From NCBI GenBank assembly GCA_036262035.1, contig DATAJS010000010.1:124001-188000 (forward strand): a stretch of 64,000 nucleotides of DNA, given 5' to 3'. Origin of the DNA: Burkholderiales bacterium. GTDB taxonomy: Bacteria > Pseudomonadota > Gammaproteobacteria > Burkholderiales > SG8-41. This document shows, in pieces, positions 55,009-63,747 of the stretch. The position numbers and the translations under genes are program-made. The notes beneath the pieces are model-generated. The model was not told the DNA's origin, did no database searches, and saw only the letters and a list, made by a program, of their open reading frames with translations. Position 1 is the stretch's first letter; the number at the start of each line of letters is the position of its first letter.

Positions 55009-56316
55009 ATGAAGATACTCGTCATCGGCTCCGGTGGACGCGAGCATGCGCTCGCGTGGAAGCTCGCATCGAGCCCGCGCGTCTTCAAGGTGTTCGTCGC
55101 GCCGGGCAATGCCGGCACCGCGACCGAGGAAGGCGTTTCCAACGTTCCGCATACCTCGATCGCCGCGCTGATCGAGTTCGTGAAGGACGAGGGCGTCGCG
55201 CTCACCGTCGTCGGGCCCGAGGCGCCGCTCGCGGCGGGCGTGGTCGACGCGTTCCACACGGCGGGCCTGCGCATCTTCGGCCCGGTGAAGCAGGCCGCGC
55301 AGCTCGAAAGCTCCAAGGATTACGCCAAGAGCTTCATGATCCGCCACCGCATACCGACGGCGGCTTACGCGACGTTCAGCGACGCGCAATCGGCGCACGA
55401 GTACATCGACCGCCAGGGCGCGCCCATCGTCGTCAAGGCCGACGGTCTTGCGTCGGGCAAGGGCGTGGTCGTGGCCAGGACCGTCGAGGAAGCGCACGCC
55501 GCGGTCGACATGATGCTCGTCGACAACCGCATGGGGATGGCGGGCGCGCGGGTGGTCATCGAGGAATGCCTCGAAGGCGAGGAAGCGAGCTTCATCGTCA
55601 TCGCCGACGGCAAGCACGCGCTGCCGCTGGCGAGCAGCCAGGACCACAAGCGCCTCAAGGACAACGACGAAGGCCCGAACACCGGCGGCATGGGCGCGTA
55701 CTCGCCCGCGCCGGTCGTGACGCCCGCGGTGCACGCGCGCGTCATGCGCGAAGTGATCGATCCCGCGATCGCGGGCATGCGCGCCGACGGCATTCCCTAC
55801 ACCGGTTTTCTCTACGCCGGCCTGATGATCGGCAGGAACGGGGAGCTGAAGGTCCTCGAGTTCAACTGCCGCATGGGCGACCCCGAGACCCAGCCCATCC
55901 TGCTGCGCCTGAAGAGCGACCTCGTCACCCTCCTCGACCACGCCATCGACGGCACGCTCGACACCGTCGACGCCGAATGGGATCCGCGCGTCGCGCTCGG
56001 CGTGGTGCTCGCCGCCGACGGCTATCCCGAGAATCCGCGCAAGGGCGACGTCATCGAAGGCCTGTCCGAAGCCGGCGAGGACTATCGCGTGTTCCACGCG
56101 GGCACCGGGCTCGAAGGCCATCGCGTGGTGGTGAACGGCGGCCGCGTGCTGTGCGTGACCGCGCTCGGGCACAACGTGCGCACCGCGCAAAAGCGCGCGT
56201 ACGACGTGGTGGGGCGCATCCGCTTCGACGGCATGCAGTTCCGGCGCGACATCGGCCATCACGCCATCGAAAAGCGCGCCAGGCGCAGCGCCAAGCCGTC
56301 CGACGGCGCAAAGTAA
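55009..56316 (+). CDS. purD: phosphoribosylamine-glycine ligase (GAR synthetase)
   Basis: ATP-grasp enzyme of purine synthesis (435 aa). It starts [20 protein letters not shown], the family N-terminus, at ATG 55009; an in-frame ATG at 54985 lies in a repeat unit and would add 8 repeat-encoded residues. ATP-grasp segments include [41 protein letters not shown] and [12 protein letters not shown]. No Shine-Dalgarno is present: the repeat arm occupies that position (CACTTCACTTC before ATG). hemF follows 19 bp later. Confidence 0.97.
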   Translation: MKILVIGSGGREHALAWKLASSPRVFKVFVAPGNAGTATEEGVSNVPHTSIAALIEFVKDEGVALTVVGPEAPLAAGVVDAFHTAGLRIFGPVKQAAQLESSKDYAKSFMIRHRIPTAAYATFSDAQSAHEYIDRQGAPIVVKADGLASGKGVVVARTVEEAHAAVDMMLVDNRMGMAGARVVIEECLEGEEASFIVIADGKHALPLASSQDHKRLKDNDEGPNTGGMGAYSPAPVVTPAVHARVMREVIDPAIAGMRADGIPYTGFLYAGLMIGRNGELKVLEFNCRMGDPETQPILLRLKSDLVTLLDHAIDGTLDTVDAEWDPRVALGVVLAADGYPENPRKGDVIEGLSEAGEDYRVFHAGTGLEGHRVVVNGGRVLCVTALGHNVRTAQKRAYDVVGRIRFDGMQFRRDIGHHAIEKRARRSAKPSDGAK

Positions 56317-56335
56317 CCCTGCGCGCTCGCGACCG

Positions 56336-57247
56336 ATGATCGATCTCGCCGCGGTCGAGCAGTTTCTCGAAGGCCTGCAGGAGTCGATCGTCGCCCGCCT
56401 CGCAGCGCTCGACGGCCATGCCTTCGAACGTGACGCGTGGCAGCGCCCCGCGGACAAGGGCGGCGGCGGAGGCGTGACCCGCATCCTCGAAGACGGCGCG
56501 CTGTTCGAGCGCGCGGGGGTGGGCTATTCCAACATCTTCGGCACGCAGCTTCCGCCTTCGGCGAGCGCCTCGCGCCCCGAGCTCGCGGGACGTTCGTATC
56601 AGGCGATGGGCGTATCGCTGGTGCTGCATCCGCGCAATCCGTACGTGCCCACCGTGCACATGAACGTGCGCGCCTTCCATGCGGGCAAGGAAGGCGCCGA
56701 ACCGGTGTGGTGGTTCGGCGGCGGCATGGACCTCACGCCGTACTACGGCTTCGAGGAGGACGCGCGCCACTTCCATCGCACCTGCGCCGAAGCGCTCGCG
56801 CCTTTCGGCGAGGACCGCTACCCGCGCTACAAGCGCTGGTGCGACGAGTACTTCTTCCTCAAGCACCGCAACGAGCCGCGCGGCATCGGCGGCATCTTCT
56901 TCGACGACGTGCACGAGCCCGACTTCGACTCGGCTTTCGCGATGATGAAGAGCGTCGGTGAGCGCTTCCTCACCGCGTACGTGCCGATCGTCGAGCGGCG
57001 GCGCGACCAGCCCTATGGCGAGCGCGAGCGCGCTTTCCAGGCGTATCGCCGCGGGCGTTACGTCGAGTTCAACCTCGTCTACGACCGGGGGACGCTGTTC
57101 GGGCTGCAGTCGGGCGGCCGCACCGAGTCGATCCTGATGTCGATGCCGCCGCAGGTGGCGTGGCGTTACGACTGGAAGCCCGAGCCGGGATCGCCCGAGG
57201 CGCGCCTTTACACCGACTTCCTGACGGCCAGGGATTGGGTGGGCTGA
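56336..57247 (+). CDS. hemF: oxygen-dependent coproporphyrinogen III oxidase
   Basis: Aerobic haem-synthesis enzyme (303 aa) decarboxylating coproporphyrinogen III to protoporphyrinogen IX. The family signature [19 protein letters not shown], with SMVLHPxNP-type [17 protein letters not shown], is followed by [23 protein letters not shown], then [11 protein letters not shown]. Length is normal. Its use of O2 implies an aerobic or microaerobic lifestyle, consistent with c4 and c-type cytochromes nearby. It ends adjacent to a convergent membrane-protein gene. Confidence 0.97.
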   Translation: MIDLAAVEQFLEGLQESIVARLAALDGHAFERDAWQRPADKGGGGGVTRILEDGALFERAGVGYSNIFGTQLPPSASASRPELAGRSYQAMGVSLVLHPRNPYVPTVHMNVRAFHAGKEGAEPVWWFGGGMDLTPYYGFEEDARHFHRTCAEALAPFGEDRYPRYKRWCDEYFFLKHRNEPRGIGGIFFDDVHEPDFDSAFAMMKSVGERFLTAYVPIVERRRDQPYGERERAFQAYRRGRYVEFNLVYDRGTLFGLQSGGRTESILMSMPPQVAWRYDWKPEPGSPEARLYTDFLTARDWVG

Positions 57248-58300
57248 TTACGGCCGGTTGATCACGCGCAGGTTGGGCACGTCGCCGGGGTGGTGCTCGT
57301 CGGGCGGGCGCGTATCGACGAGCTCGGCGTCTTCCACGGTTGACGCAGGCCGCGGCGGCGCGGAGCGCGCGGCGAGCGCCTGCAGCACGACGTAACGCCG
57401 GTAGATCCGCCTCGCCGCGATGGCGACGATGAGCAGCAGCACGAGGCTGTAGGCGGCGAGCGCGGTGCGATAGCGGCCGCGCGCCGCCAGCGCGTCGTCG
57501 AGCTGGCGCTGATAGGTCTCCGCGAGCTCGTCGATGCGCGCCGCGGTGTTCAGTACCGCCAGCCGGTCGCCCAGCATCTGCTCGAGCGGTTTGAGCAGCA
57601 GGACCTGGTGGACGTCGCTCTCGAGCCGCGCGAGCGCGGTCTCTATCGGTCGCGGCAGCGAGTGCGCACGCGGCAGATCGACCGCGGCGCCTTCGAGCGC
57701 CGCGCGCGAGGCGGTGTTCGGCGAGTGGTGGTATTGCTGCGCCTCGGCGAGCACGCGCGCGACGAGGTTCTCCGCGGCGACCAGCCGGTCGCGATCGGTA
57801 AAGTCGCGCCAGGCGTTGCGCACCAGCGTGCCGATCGCGGCGTCCGCGCGCATCGCCGCGTCGAGCGCGTGCTTCGCGTCGACGCTCGCCTGCTGGTAGC
57901 GCGTGACGAGGTCGGCCTTCTCCTCGTACGCCTTCTTCAACTCCTCGATGCCCGCGCGGAGCGCGTTGCTGTGCGCGTTGGCATACGCGGCTTCGAGGGT
58001 GCGCTGGATGCGCGCGACGTCACGCGCCTGCACGACGCGCTCGGCGACGCCGCTCGCCCTGGCGCGCAGCACCGCGACGTCCCAGCGCGCGTCGGTGAGC
58101 TTCACGCCCGCGAGCTGGGCGAGCACTTCCGCATTGCGCTGGCTGGCCGCATCGTCGGCGAGGAGGTGGAGGAACACGAGACCGGCGACCAATAGCCCGG
58201 CGATGAAGGCGGTCGCCCGCGCGTCGAGGCCGCGCTGCCGTACGCGCACGAACGCGCGGCGTAGCCGCAGAACGATCCAGCTCCTCGCAAGCTTACTCAC
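57248..58300 (-). CDS. two-TM membrane protein with a DAHL-like periplasmic domain
   Basis: 350-aa protein. Basic cytoplasmic N-terminus, TM1 at about 28-48 (ATAFIAGLLVAGLVFLHLLA), then a roughly 230-residue all-helical periplasmic region. A second TM follows near residue 285 (AAYSLVLLLIVAIAARRIY) and a Pro-rich cytoplasmic tail. The LTDARWDVAVLRARASG stretch and paired long helices resemble the DAHL sensory domain found in histidine kinases and cyclases, but no output domain follows. Its start overlaps the livF stop by 8 bp, so it is the last gene of the liv operon, and it may be an accessory or sensor for uptake. Function not known; the domain call is by eye. Confidence 0.7.
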   Translation of the reverse strand: MSKLARSWIVLRLRRAFVRVRQRGLDARATAFIAGLLVAGLVFLHLLADDAASQRNAEVLAQLAGVKLTDARWDVAVLRARASGVAERVVQARDVARIQRTLEAAYANAHSNALRAGIEELKKAYEEKADLVTRYQQASVDAKHALDAAMRADAAIGTLVRNAWRDFTDRDRLVAAENLVARVLAEAQQYHHSPNTASRAALEGAAVDLPRAHSLPRPIETALARLESDVHQVLLLKPLEQMLGDRLAVLNTAARIDELAETYQRQLDDALAARGRYRTALAAYSLVLLLIVAIAARRIYRRYVVLQALAARSAPPRPASTVEDAELVDTRPPDEHHPGDVPNLRVINRP

Positions 58301-59045
58301 CGAGATAGGCTTTCCTCACCTGCGGGTTGACGAGGAGCGCGCGCGCGTCGTCTTCGAGCGCGATCGCGCCGGTCTCCATCACGTAGCCGCGGCTGCACGC
58401 TTCGAGCGCGAGCTTGGCGTTCTGCTCGACGAGCAGCAGGGTCACGCCTTCGGCGGCTATCGTGCGTATCGTCTCGAATATCTTCTGCACCATGATCGGC
58501 GCGAGCCCCATCGACGGCTCGTCGAGGAGCAGCAGCTTCGGTCGGCTCATCAGCGCGCGCGCGATCGCGAGCATCTGCTGCTCTCCGCCCGAGAGCGTGC
58601 CGGCGAGCTGGGTTCGTCTTTCGGCGAGCCTCGGAAAAAGAGTGTATGCGCGATCGAAATCGTTGGCGAGCGCCCTGTCGCGGCGAGTGTAGGCGCCCAT
58701 CGCGAGGTTCTCCGCGATCGTGAGCCGCGCGAACACGCCGCGGCCTTCGGGCACCAGCGCGAGACCGAGCTGCACGAGCCGGTGCGCGGCCAGGCCGGTG
58801 ACGTCGCGGCCGTCGTAGGTCACCGTGCCGGCGCGCGGCTTGAGCAGGCCCGACAGCGCCTTGAGCGTGGTGGTCTTGCCGGCGCCGTTCGCGCCGATCA
58901 GCGTGACGAGCTCGCCGGCGCGCACGAAGAGGTCGATGCCGCGCACCGCCTCGATGCCGCCGTAGGCGACGGCGAGCCCTCGAACCGCGAGGAGCGGCGC
59001 GCCCTCGGCAACCGCGCCTCCGGCAGGTGCAGCGCTCGCGCTCAC
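58293..59045 (-). CDS. livF: branched-chain amino acid ABC transporter ATP-binding protein LivF
   Basis: ABC ATPase (250 aa) starting at GTG 59045, which overlaps the livG stop (GTGA). Walker A GANGAGKTTTLKALSG, signature LSGGEQQMLAIARALMS, Walker B LLLLDEPSMGLAP and H-loop region LLLVEQN are present. The short Ala-rich N-terminus before LLAVRGLAVAYGG is slightly longer than usual. It pairs with LivG to power LivHM. Confidence 0.95.
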   Translation of the reverse strand: MSASAAPAGGAVAEGAPLLAVRGLAVAYGGIEAVRGIDLFVRAGELVTLIGANGAGKTTTLKALSGLLKPRAGTVTYDGRDVTGLAAHRLVQLGLALVPEGRGVFARLTIAENLAMGAYTRRDRALANDFDRAYTLFPRLAERRTQLAGTLSGGEQQMLAIARALMSRPKLLLLDEPSMGLAPIMVQKIFETIRTIAAEGVTLLLVEQNAKLALEACSRGYVMETGAIALEDDARALLVNPQVRKAYLGE

Positions 59046-59821
59046 GCGAGCGCTCCGCCGAGATAGGCTTCGATCACCGCGGGATCGCGCTGCACTTCGG
59101 CCGGGGGTCCTTCGGCGATGCGTTTGCCGTAGTCGAGCACCGCGACCCGGTCGCACAGACCCATCACGAGCTTCACATCGTGCTCGATGAGGAACAGCGT
59201 CGTCCCGTCGGCGCGTATGCGGTTGAGAAGGCCGGTGAGCGTCGCGCGCTCGGTCGCGTTCATGCCGGCCGCGGGCTCGTCGAGCGCGAGCAGCCGCGGC
59301 TCGGTCGCGAGCGCGCGCGCGATCTCGAGCCGGCGCTGATCGCCGTAGGGCAGGTTGCGCGAGAGCTCGTTGGCGTGGCGCGCGACGCCGCAGTAGTCGA
59401 GCAGCTCGTGCGCGCGCCGCTCGATCGCCGCTTCCTCCGCGCGCGTGCGCGCGCCGCGGAACACTGCGCCGATGACTCCCGCGCGCGTGCGCAGATGGCG
59501 GCCGACCATGACGTTCTCCAGCGCGGTCATGTTGCCGAAGAGGCGGATGTTCTGGAACGTGCGCGCGATACCCGCGTGGGCGATCGAGTGCGGCTTGAGC
59601 CCGCCGACGGCGGCGCCGTCGAACACGATGCGGCCGCTGTCCGGCGCGTACACGCCGGTGACGACGTTGAAGAGCGTGGTCTTGCCCGCGCCATTGGGGC
59701 CGATGAGCCCGAAGATGTCCCCCGCGCGAATCTGCAGCGAGACGTCGGCGAGGGCGGTCAGGCCGCCGAAGCGCTTGCCGACGCCGGACAGCTCGAGCAG
59801 GGCCGAGTCAGCGTGCGACAT
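59042..59821 (-). CDS. livG: branched-chain amino acid ABC transporter ATP-binding protein LivG
   Basis: ABC ATPase (259 aa). Walker A GPNGAGKTTLFNVVTG, the LivG-type GIARTFQNIRLFGNMTALENVMVG segment, signature LSRNLPYGDQRRLEIARAL, and Walker B LLALDEPAAGMN. Overlaps livM by 14 bp and livF by 4 bp. Confidence 0.96.
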   Translation of the reverse strand: MSHADSALLELSGVGKRFGGLTALADVSLQIRAGDIFGLIGPNGAGKTTLFNVVTGVYAPDSGRIVFDGAAVGGLKPHSIAHAGIARTFQNIRLFGNMTALENVMVGRHLRTRAGVIGAVFRGARTRAEEAAIERRAHELLDYCGVARHANELSRNLPYGDQRRLEIARALATEPRLLALDEPAAGMNATERATLTGLLNRIRADGTTLFLIEHDVKLVMGLCDRVAVLDYGKRIAEGPPAEVQRDPAVIEAYLGGALA

Positions 59822-60896
59822 CGGCGCCTTCCGCCCCGCCGGGCTCGCGCGGCGCCGCGAGCTCGCGGCGCCGGATCGACGAAGGCCACAGACCCGCCGG
59901 CCTGAACAGCATCATGAGCACCAGCGCCGCGCCGAAGAGCAGCATGCGCAGGTCCGACGGATCGATGTAGACCGCGCCCAGCCACGATTGCTGGAGCGGC
60001 CCCGCGTAGCGCAGCGCTTCGGGCAGCGCGGTGAGCAGCACCGCGCCGAGCACGACGCCCGCGACGTTGCCCATGCCGCCCAGCACGACCATGCACAGCA
60101 CCATGATCGAATCGAGCAGCGTGAAGCTTTCGGGACTGATGAAGCCCTGGAACGACGCGAACAGCGCACCGGCGACGCCGCCGAAGGTCGCGCCCATCGC
60201 GAACGCGAGGAGCTTCACGTCGCGCGTATTGATGCCCATCGCCGCGGCGGCGAGCTCGTCCTCGCGTATCGCAACCCAGGCGCGGCCGATGCGCGAATCC
60301 TCGAGCCGCCGCGACATGAACATCGAGATCAGCGCGCATGTCAGGAAGACGAAGTAATAGCTGTGCACGGGCGCGATCGTGAGGCCCGCGATCGTGTGCG
60401 TCTTGGCGAGGCTCGCGCCGCCCACCTGCAGCGGATCGATCAGCGTGATGCCCTGCGGCCCGTTCGTTACGTTGTAGGGACGGTTGAGATTGTTGAGGAA
60501 GATGCGGATGATCTCGCCGAAGCCGAGCGTGACGATCGCGAGGTAGTCTCCGCGCAGCCGCAGCGTGGGCGCGCCGAGGATCACGCCGAAGAACGCCGCG
60601 ATCAGCGCGCTGAGGGGCAGGATCGCGAAGAACGGCCAGTGCAGGCCGAACTGGGGCGAGGCGAGCAGCGCGTAGGCGTAAGCGCCGACCGCGAAGAACG
60701 CGATGTAGCCGAGGTCGAGCAGGCCAGCGTAGCCGACGACGATGTTGAGCCCCAGCGCGAGCATCGCGAAGAGGAGCGCCACGTCGATGATGCGCACCCA
60801 CGTGCGCCCCAGCGCCGCGTCGACCGCGAACGGCAGCGCCACCAGCACCGCCGCGATCGCGAAATACAGCGCGATCTTCTTCAGGTTGCCCGTCAC
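59808..60896 (-). CDS. livM: branched-chain amino acid ABC transporter permease LivM
   Basis: Polytopic inner-membrane permease (362 aa, about 9-10 hydrophobic segments). Conserved pieces: LNIVVGYAGLLDLGYIAFFAVGAYAYALL, LRGDYLAIVTLGFGEIIRIFLNN in parts, and GRAWVAIREDELAAAAMGIN, the EAA-like coupling region facing the ATPases. GGMGNVAGVVLGA is the permease-family signature. It forms the channel with LivH (31-bp gap). Confidence 0.96.
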   Translation of the reverse strand: MTGNLKKIALYFAIAAVLVALPFAVDAALGRTWVRIIDVALLFAMLALGLNIVVGYAGLLDLGYIAFFAVGAYAYALLASPQFGLHWPFFAILPLSALIAAFFGVILGAPTLRLRGDYLAIVTLGFGEIIRIFLNNLNRPYNVTNGPQGITLIDPLQVGGASLAKTHTIAGLTIAPVHSYYFVFLTCALISMFMSRRLEDSRIGRAWVAIREDELAAAAMGINTRDVKLLAFAMGATFGGVAGALFASFQGFISPESFTLLDSIMVLCMVVLGGMGNVAGVVLGAVLLTALPEALRYAGPLQQSWLGAVYIDPSDLRMLLFGAALVLMMLFRPAGLWPSSIRRRELAAPREPGGAEGADVAR

Positions 60897-60927
60897 GGCC
60901 TTTCCGTCACCGCTTCATCCGTCACTT

Positions 60928-61851
60928 CTACGCCCTCTCAGACACCTGCTGCCCCATCAGCCCCGCCGGCCGCAGCACCAGCACGCCGATGAGCACGAGG
61001 AACGCGAAGATGTCGCGGTAGTTGCTGCCCAGCACGCCGCCGGTGAGGTCGCCGATGTAGCCCGACGCGAGGCTCTCGATGATGCCGAGGAGCAGACCCC
61101 CGAGCATCGCACCGGCGACGTTGCCGATGCCGCCGAGCACCGCCGCGGTGAACGCTTTCAATCCGAGCATGAAGCCCATGAAGTAGTGCCCGAGCCCGTA
61201 GTACAGCACGACCATCACGCCGGCGATCGCGCCGATCGCCGAGCCCACCAGGAAGGTGAAGGCGATGATGCGGTTGGTGTCGACGCCCATCAGACCCGCG
61301 ATGTCGGGATTCTGCTCGGTCGCGCGCATCGCGCGTCCGATGCGGCTCTTCTTGATGAACAACAGGAGGGCCGCCATGATGCCGCACGCGAGCAGGAAGA
61401 TGTAGCCCTGGATGTCGGTGAACACCGCGCCGGCGACGGCCACTTCGCTCGGAGTGATCAGCGTGGGAAGCGAGATGTACTGCTTGCCCCACACCAGCGC
61501 GGCGCTGTACTGGACGAGGATCGACACGCCGATCGCGGTGATGAGCGGCGCCAGCCGCGGCGCGCGCCGCAATGGGCGATAGGCGACGCGCTCGATCGTC
61601 ACCCCGAGGGCGATGCAGACGATCATCGCGGCGCCCATGGCCGCGAGCAGCACGACCGCCGGCGGCAGCCCGCTGCCGCCGAGCGCGCTGACCACGGTGA
61701 GCGCGACCAGCGCGCCGACCATCACGATGTCGCCGTGCGCGAAGTTGATGAGCCCGAGGATGCCGTAGACCATCGTATAGCCCAGCGCGACGAGCGCGTA
61801 GATGCTGCCGAGCACGAGGCCGTTGATGATCTGCTGGAGGAAGATGTCCAT
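60928..61851 (-). CDS. livH: branched-chain amino acid ABC transporter permease LivH
   Basis: Polytopic permease (307 aa). It starts MDIFLQQIINGLVLGSIYAL, the classic LivH N-terminus, followed by LGYTMVYGILGLINFAHGD; the coupling segment GRAMRATEQNPDIAGLMGV and GGIGNVAGAMLGG are clear. It lies upstream of livM and 194 bp downstream of livK; that gap holds the livK terminator and a degenerate dispersed repeat, so livH may be expressed at a lower level than livK. Confidence 0.96.
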   Translation of the reverse strand: MDIFLQQIINGLVLGSIYALVALGYTMVYGILGLINFAHGDIVMVGALVALTVVSALGGSGLPPAVVLLAAMGAAMIVCIALGVTIERVAYRPLRRAPRLAPLITAIGVSILVQYSAALVWGKQYISLPTLITPSEVAVAGAVFTDIQGYIFLLACGIMAALLLFIKKSRIGRAMRATEQNPDIAGLMGVDTNRIIAFTFLVGSAIGAIAGVMVVLYYGLGHYFMGFMLGLKAFTAAVLGGIGNVAGAMLGGLLLGIIESLASGYIGDLTGGVLGSNYRDIFAFLVLIGVLVLRPAGLMGQQVSERA

Positions 61852-61872
61852 CTAGGGTTTCGCAACCACTGT

Positions 61873-61972
61873 CATTGCGAGGAAGGGCAGTGACGAAGCA
61901 ATCCCGAAGCCTTCGTTGCGCGCGCCGCGAGATCGCCACGTCGCGCTGACGCGCTCCTCGCGACGACGGCCA
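61873..61972. repeat. degenerate TCATTGCGAGG palindromic element (MITE-like remnant)
   Basis: Left end GTCATTGCGAGGAAGGGCAG with GACGAAGCAATCCC. The right end GAGATCGCCACGTCGC leads to GCGCTCCTCGCGACGACGG. This is the layout of a known, very widespread dispersed palindrome (TCATTGCGAGG...GAAGCAATC...GATTGC...CCTCGCAATGA), but with several changes in the right half, so an old copy. It lies between livK and livH. Confidence 0.6.
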
Positions 61973-61996
61973 TCAACAGGATGGCCGTCGGATGCG

Positions 61997-62020
61997 AAAA
62001 CGGCACCCCCAGGGTGCCGT
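61997..62020 (-). terminator. intrinsic terminator of livK
   Basis: On the minus strand ACGGCACCC / GGGTGCCGT, a perfect 9-bp stem with a 3-nt loop, followed by TTTTCG. Located 25 bp after the livK stop. Partial read-through would serve livHMGF. Confidence 0.85.
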
Positions 62021-62044
62021 CTTCGTGCTGCGGGTGACGCGTCG

Positions 62045-63292
62045 TCACTTCTTGGCTGAGTCCGCCGCGGGCGCCGGGGCGCTGGCTGCCGTGGCGGTCG
62101 CGCCTCCCGGCGTGATCGTCTCGAGCGGCTCCCACTTGCCGCCTTTCACGACGTAGATCGTGATCGGGCCGTTCTTGAGGTCGCCTTTGTCGTCGAACGC
62201 GATCGGGCCGATGACGCCCTGGTAGTTCGTCTTCGCAAGCTCCGGCAGGAACTTGGCGGGATCGGTCGAGTTCGCGCGCTTCATCGCGTCGACGAAGACC
62301 ATCACCGCGTCGTAGCCCATCGGTGCGAAGAGCTCGACGTCGGCGTTGTACTTCGCCTTGAACTTCTTCAGGAACGCCTCGCCGCCGGGCATCTTCTCCT
62401 TCGGCAGGCCGGGGACCGAGGCCATGACGCCTTCGGCCGGCGCGCCGGCGAGCTTGATGAAGTTGGGCGTCTGCATGCCGTCGCCGCCGATGAACTTCGC
62501 CTTGATGCCGAGCTCGGCCATCTGCTTGACCATCGGGCCTGCCTGCGGGTCGATGCCGCCGAACATGACGAGGTCGGGCTTGACCCCCTTGATCTTGGTC
62601 AGGATCGCCTTGAAGTCGGTGTCCTTGTCGGTGGTGTGCTCGTGAGCCACCACCTTGGCGCCGCTTTCCTTGATCGTGCGCTCGAACGCGTCGGCGAGTC
62701 CCTGGCCATAGGCGGTGCTGTCGTCGATGATCGCGACGGTCTTCGCTTTCAGGTGCTCGGCCGCGTACTTCGCGAGGGTCGGGCCCTGCTGGTCGTCGTT
62801 GGCGACGACGCGGAAGGTGGTCTTGAAGCCCTGCTGGGTGTACTTGGGATTGGTCGATCCCGGGGAGATCTGCGGGATGCCGGCGTCGGAGTAGACCTTG
62901 GAGGCCGGAATCGACGCGCCCGAGTTGAAGTGGCCGACCACCGCGACGACCTTGGCGTCGACGAGCTTCTGCGCGACGGTCTGCGCCTTGGTCGGGTTGG
63001 CTTCGTCGTCCTCCGCCAGGAGCTCGAACTTCACCTTGCGCCCGCCGATCTCGACACCCATGGCGTTCGCGTCGTCGACGCCGAGCTGCACGCCGTTCTT
63101 GATGTCGATGCCGATGTGGGCCTGCGGACCGGTCAGGGGAGACGCGGTGCCGATCTTGACCGTGGCGGCCTCGATCGGCCGCGGCGCTTCGGCGGCCTTG
63201 GGCGCGGGCGCCTCTTCCTTCTTGCCGCAGGCCCCGATGAACGCGGCGAGCGCGAACGCCACCGCTACCGTAAGAACGTTTCTGCGCTTCAT
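62045..63292 (-). CDS. livK: branched-chain amino acid ABC transporter substrate-binding lipoprotein
   Basis: Periplasmic type I binding protein (415 aa). The signal sequence has a lipobox FIGAC with Cys22, so it is predicted to be lipid-anchored rather than free, and it is followed by a charged/Pro linker. The two-lobed domain has VKIGTASPLTGPQAHIGIDIKNG, VVGHFNSGASIPASKVY, YAAEHLKAKTVAIIDDSTAYGQG in pieces, and FAPMGYDAVMVF. The low-complexity C-terminal tail (ATAASAPAPAADSAKK) is longer than usual. GGGAGG lies just before the ATG. Ligand probably Leu/Ile/Val or another amino acid/amide. Confidence 0.94.
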   Translation of the reverse strand: MKRRNVLTVAVAFALAAFIGACGKKEEAPAPKAAEAPRPIEAATVKIGTASPLTGPQAHIGIDIKNGVQLGVDDANAMGVEIGGRKVKFELLAEDDEANPTKAQTVAQKLVDAKVVAVVGHFNSGASIPASKVYSDAGIPQISPGSTNPKYTQQGFKTTFRVVANDDQQGPTLAKYAAEHLKAKTVAIIDDSTAYGQGLADAFERTIKESGAKVVAHEHTTDKDTDFKAILTKIKGVKPDLVMFGGIDPQAGPMVKQMAELGIKAKFIGGDGMQTPNFIKLAGAPAEGVMASVPGLPKEKMPGGEAFLKKFKAKYNADVELFAPMGYDAVMVFVDAMKRANSTDPAKFLPELAKTNYQGVIGPIAFDDKGDLKNGPITIYVVKGGKWEPLETITPGGATATAASAPAPAADSAKK

Positions 63293-63339
63293 GGCGCCTC
63301 CCTTGAGTTATTTATATTGCGGAGCGTGGCCGGGGATTC

Positions 63340-63660
63340 CTACTTCTGCGACAGCACCCACTTCACGAGCGTGCGGATGTCGTCGTCCTTGACGTGTGCG
63401 TTCGGCGGCATCGGGATGTCGCCCCAGTTGCCTTTCCCGCCCTGCTTGACCTTGGTGAAGAGCTCGGCTTCGGCCTTGGCTTTGCCTTTGTACTTCGCCG
63501 CGACGTCCTTGAACGAAGGACCGATCACTTTCTTGTCCACGCCGTGGCAGGTCATGCAGCCGGACTTCTGGGCGAGCTCCTGATTGGCCGAGGCGGGAAG
63601 GGCGGCGACGGCAGCGACGGCAGCGACGGCGAGCGCGCAGCCGAGGATGGTGCGTTTCAT
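63340..63660 (-). CDS. small monohaem cytochrome c (c551/c8-like)
   Basis: Class I c-type cytochrome (106 aa) with a signal peptide of about 25 residues (ending LPASAN). Haem site C35-M-T-C38-H39, then IGPSFKDVAAKYKGK, and axial Met84 in DIPMPPN. This is the pattern of cytochrome c551/c8 electron donors in the periplasm. It lies upstream of livK on the same strand but with its own spacing; no functional link to amino-acid uptake is apparent. Confidence 0.94.
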   Translation of the reverse strand: MKRTILGCALAVAAVAAVAALPASANQELAQKSGCMTCHGVDKKVIGPSFKDVAAKYKGKAKAEAELFTKVKQGGKGNWGDIPMPPNAHVKDDDIRTLVKWVLSQK

Positions 63661-63747
63661 GGCGGGTCCTCTGGTTGAGTTGTGGAATTCTAACCGAAGC
63701 GCCGCGGCGCTCCGAACACCTCGATAACGCGGCGGCCGCGCTGCGGT

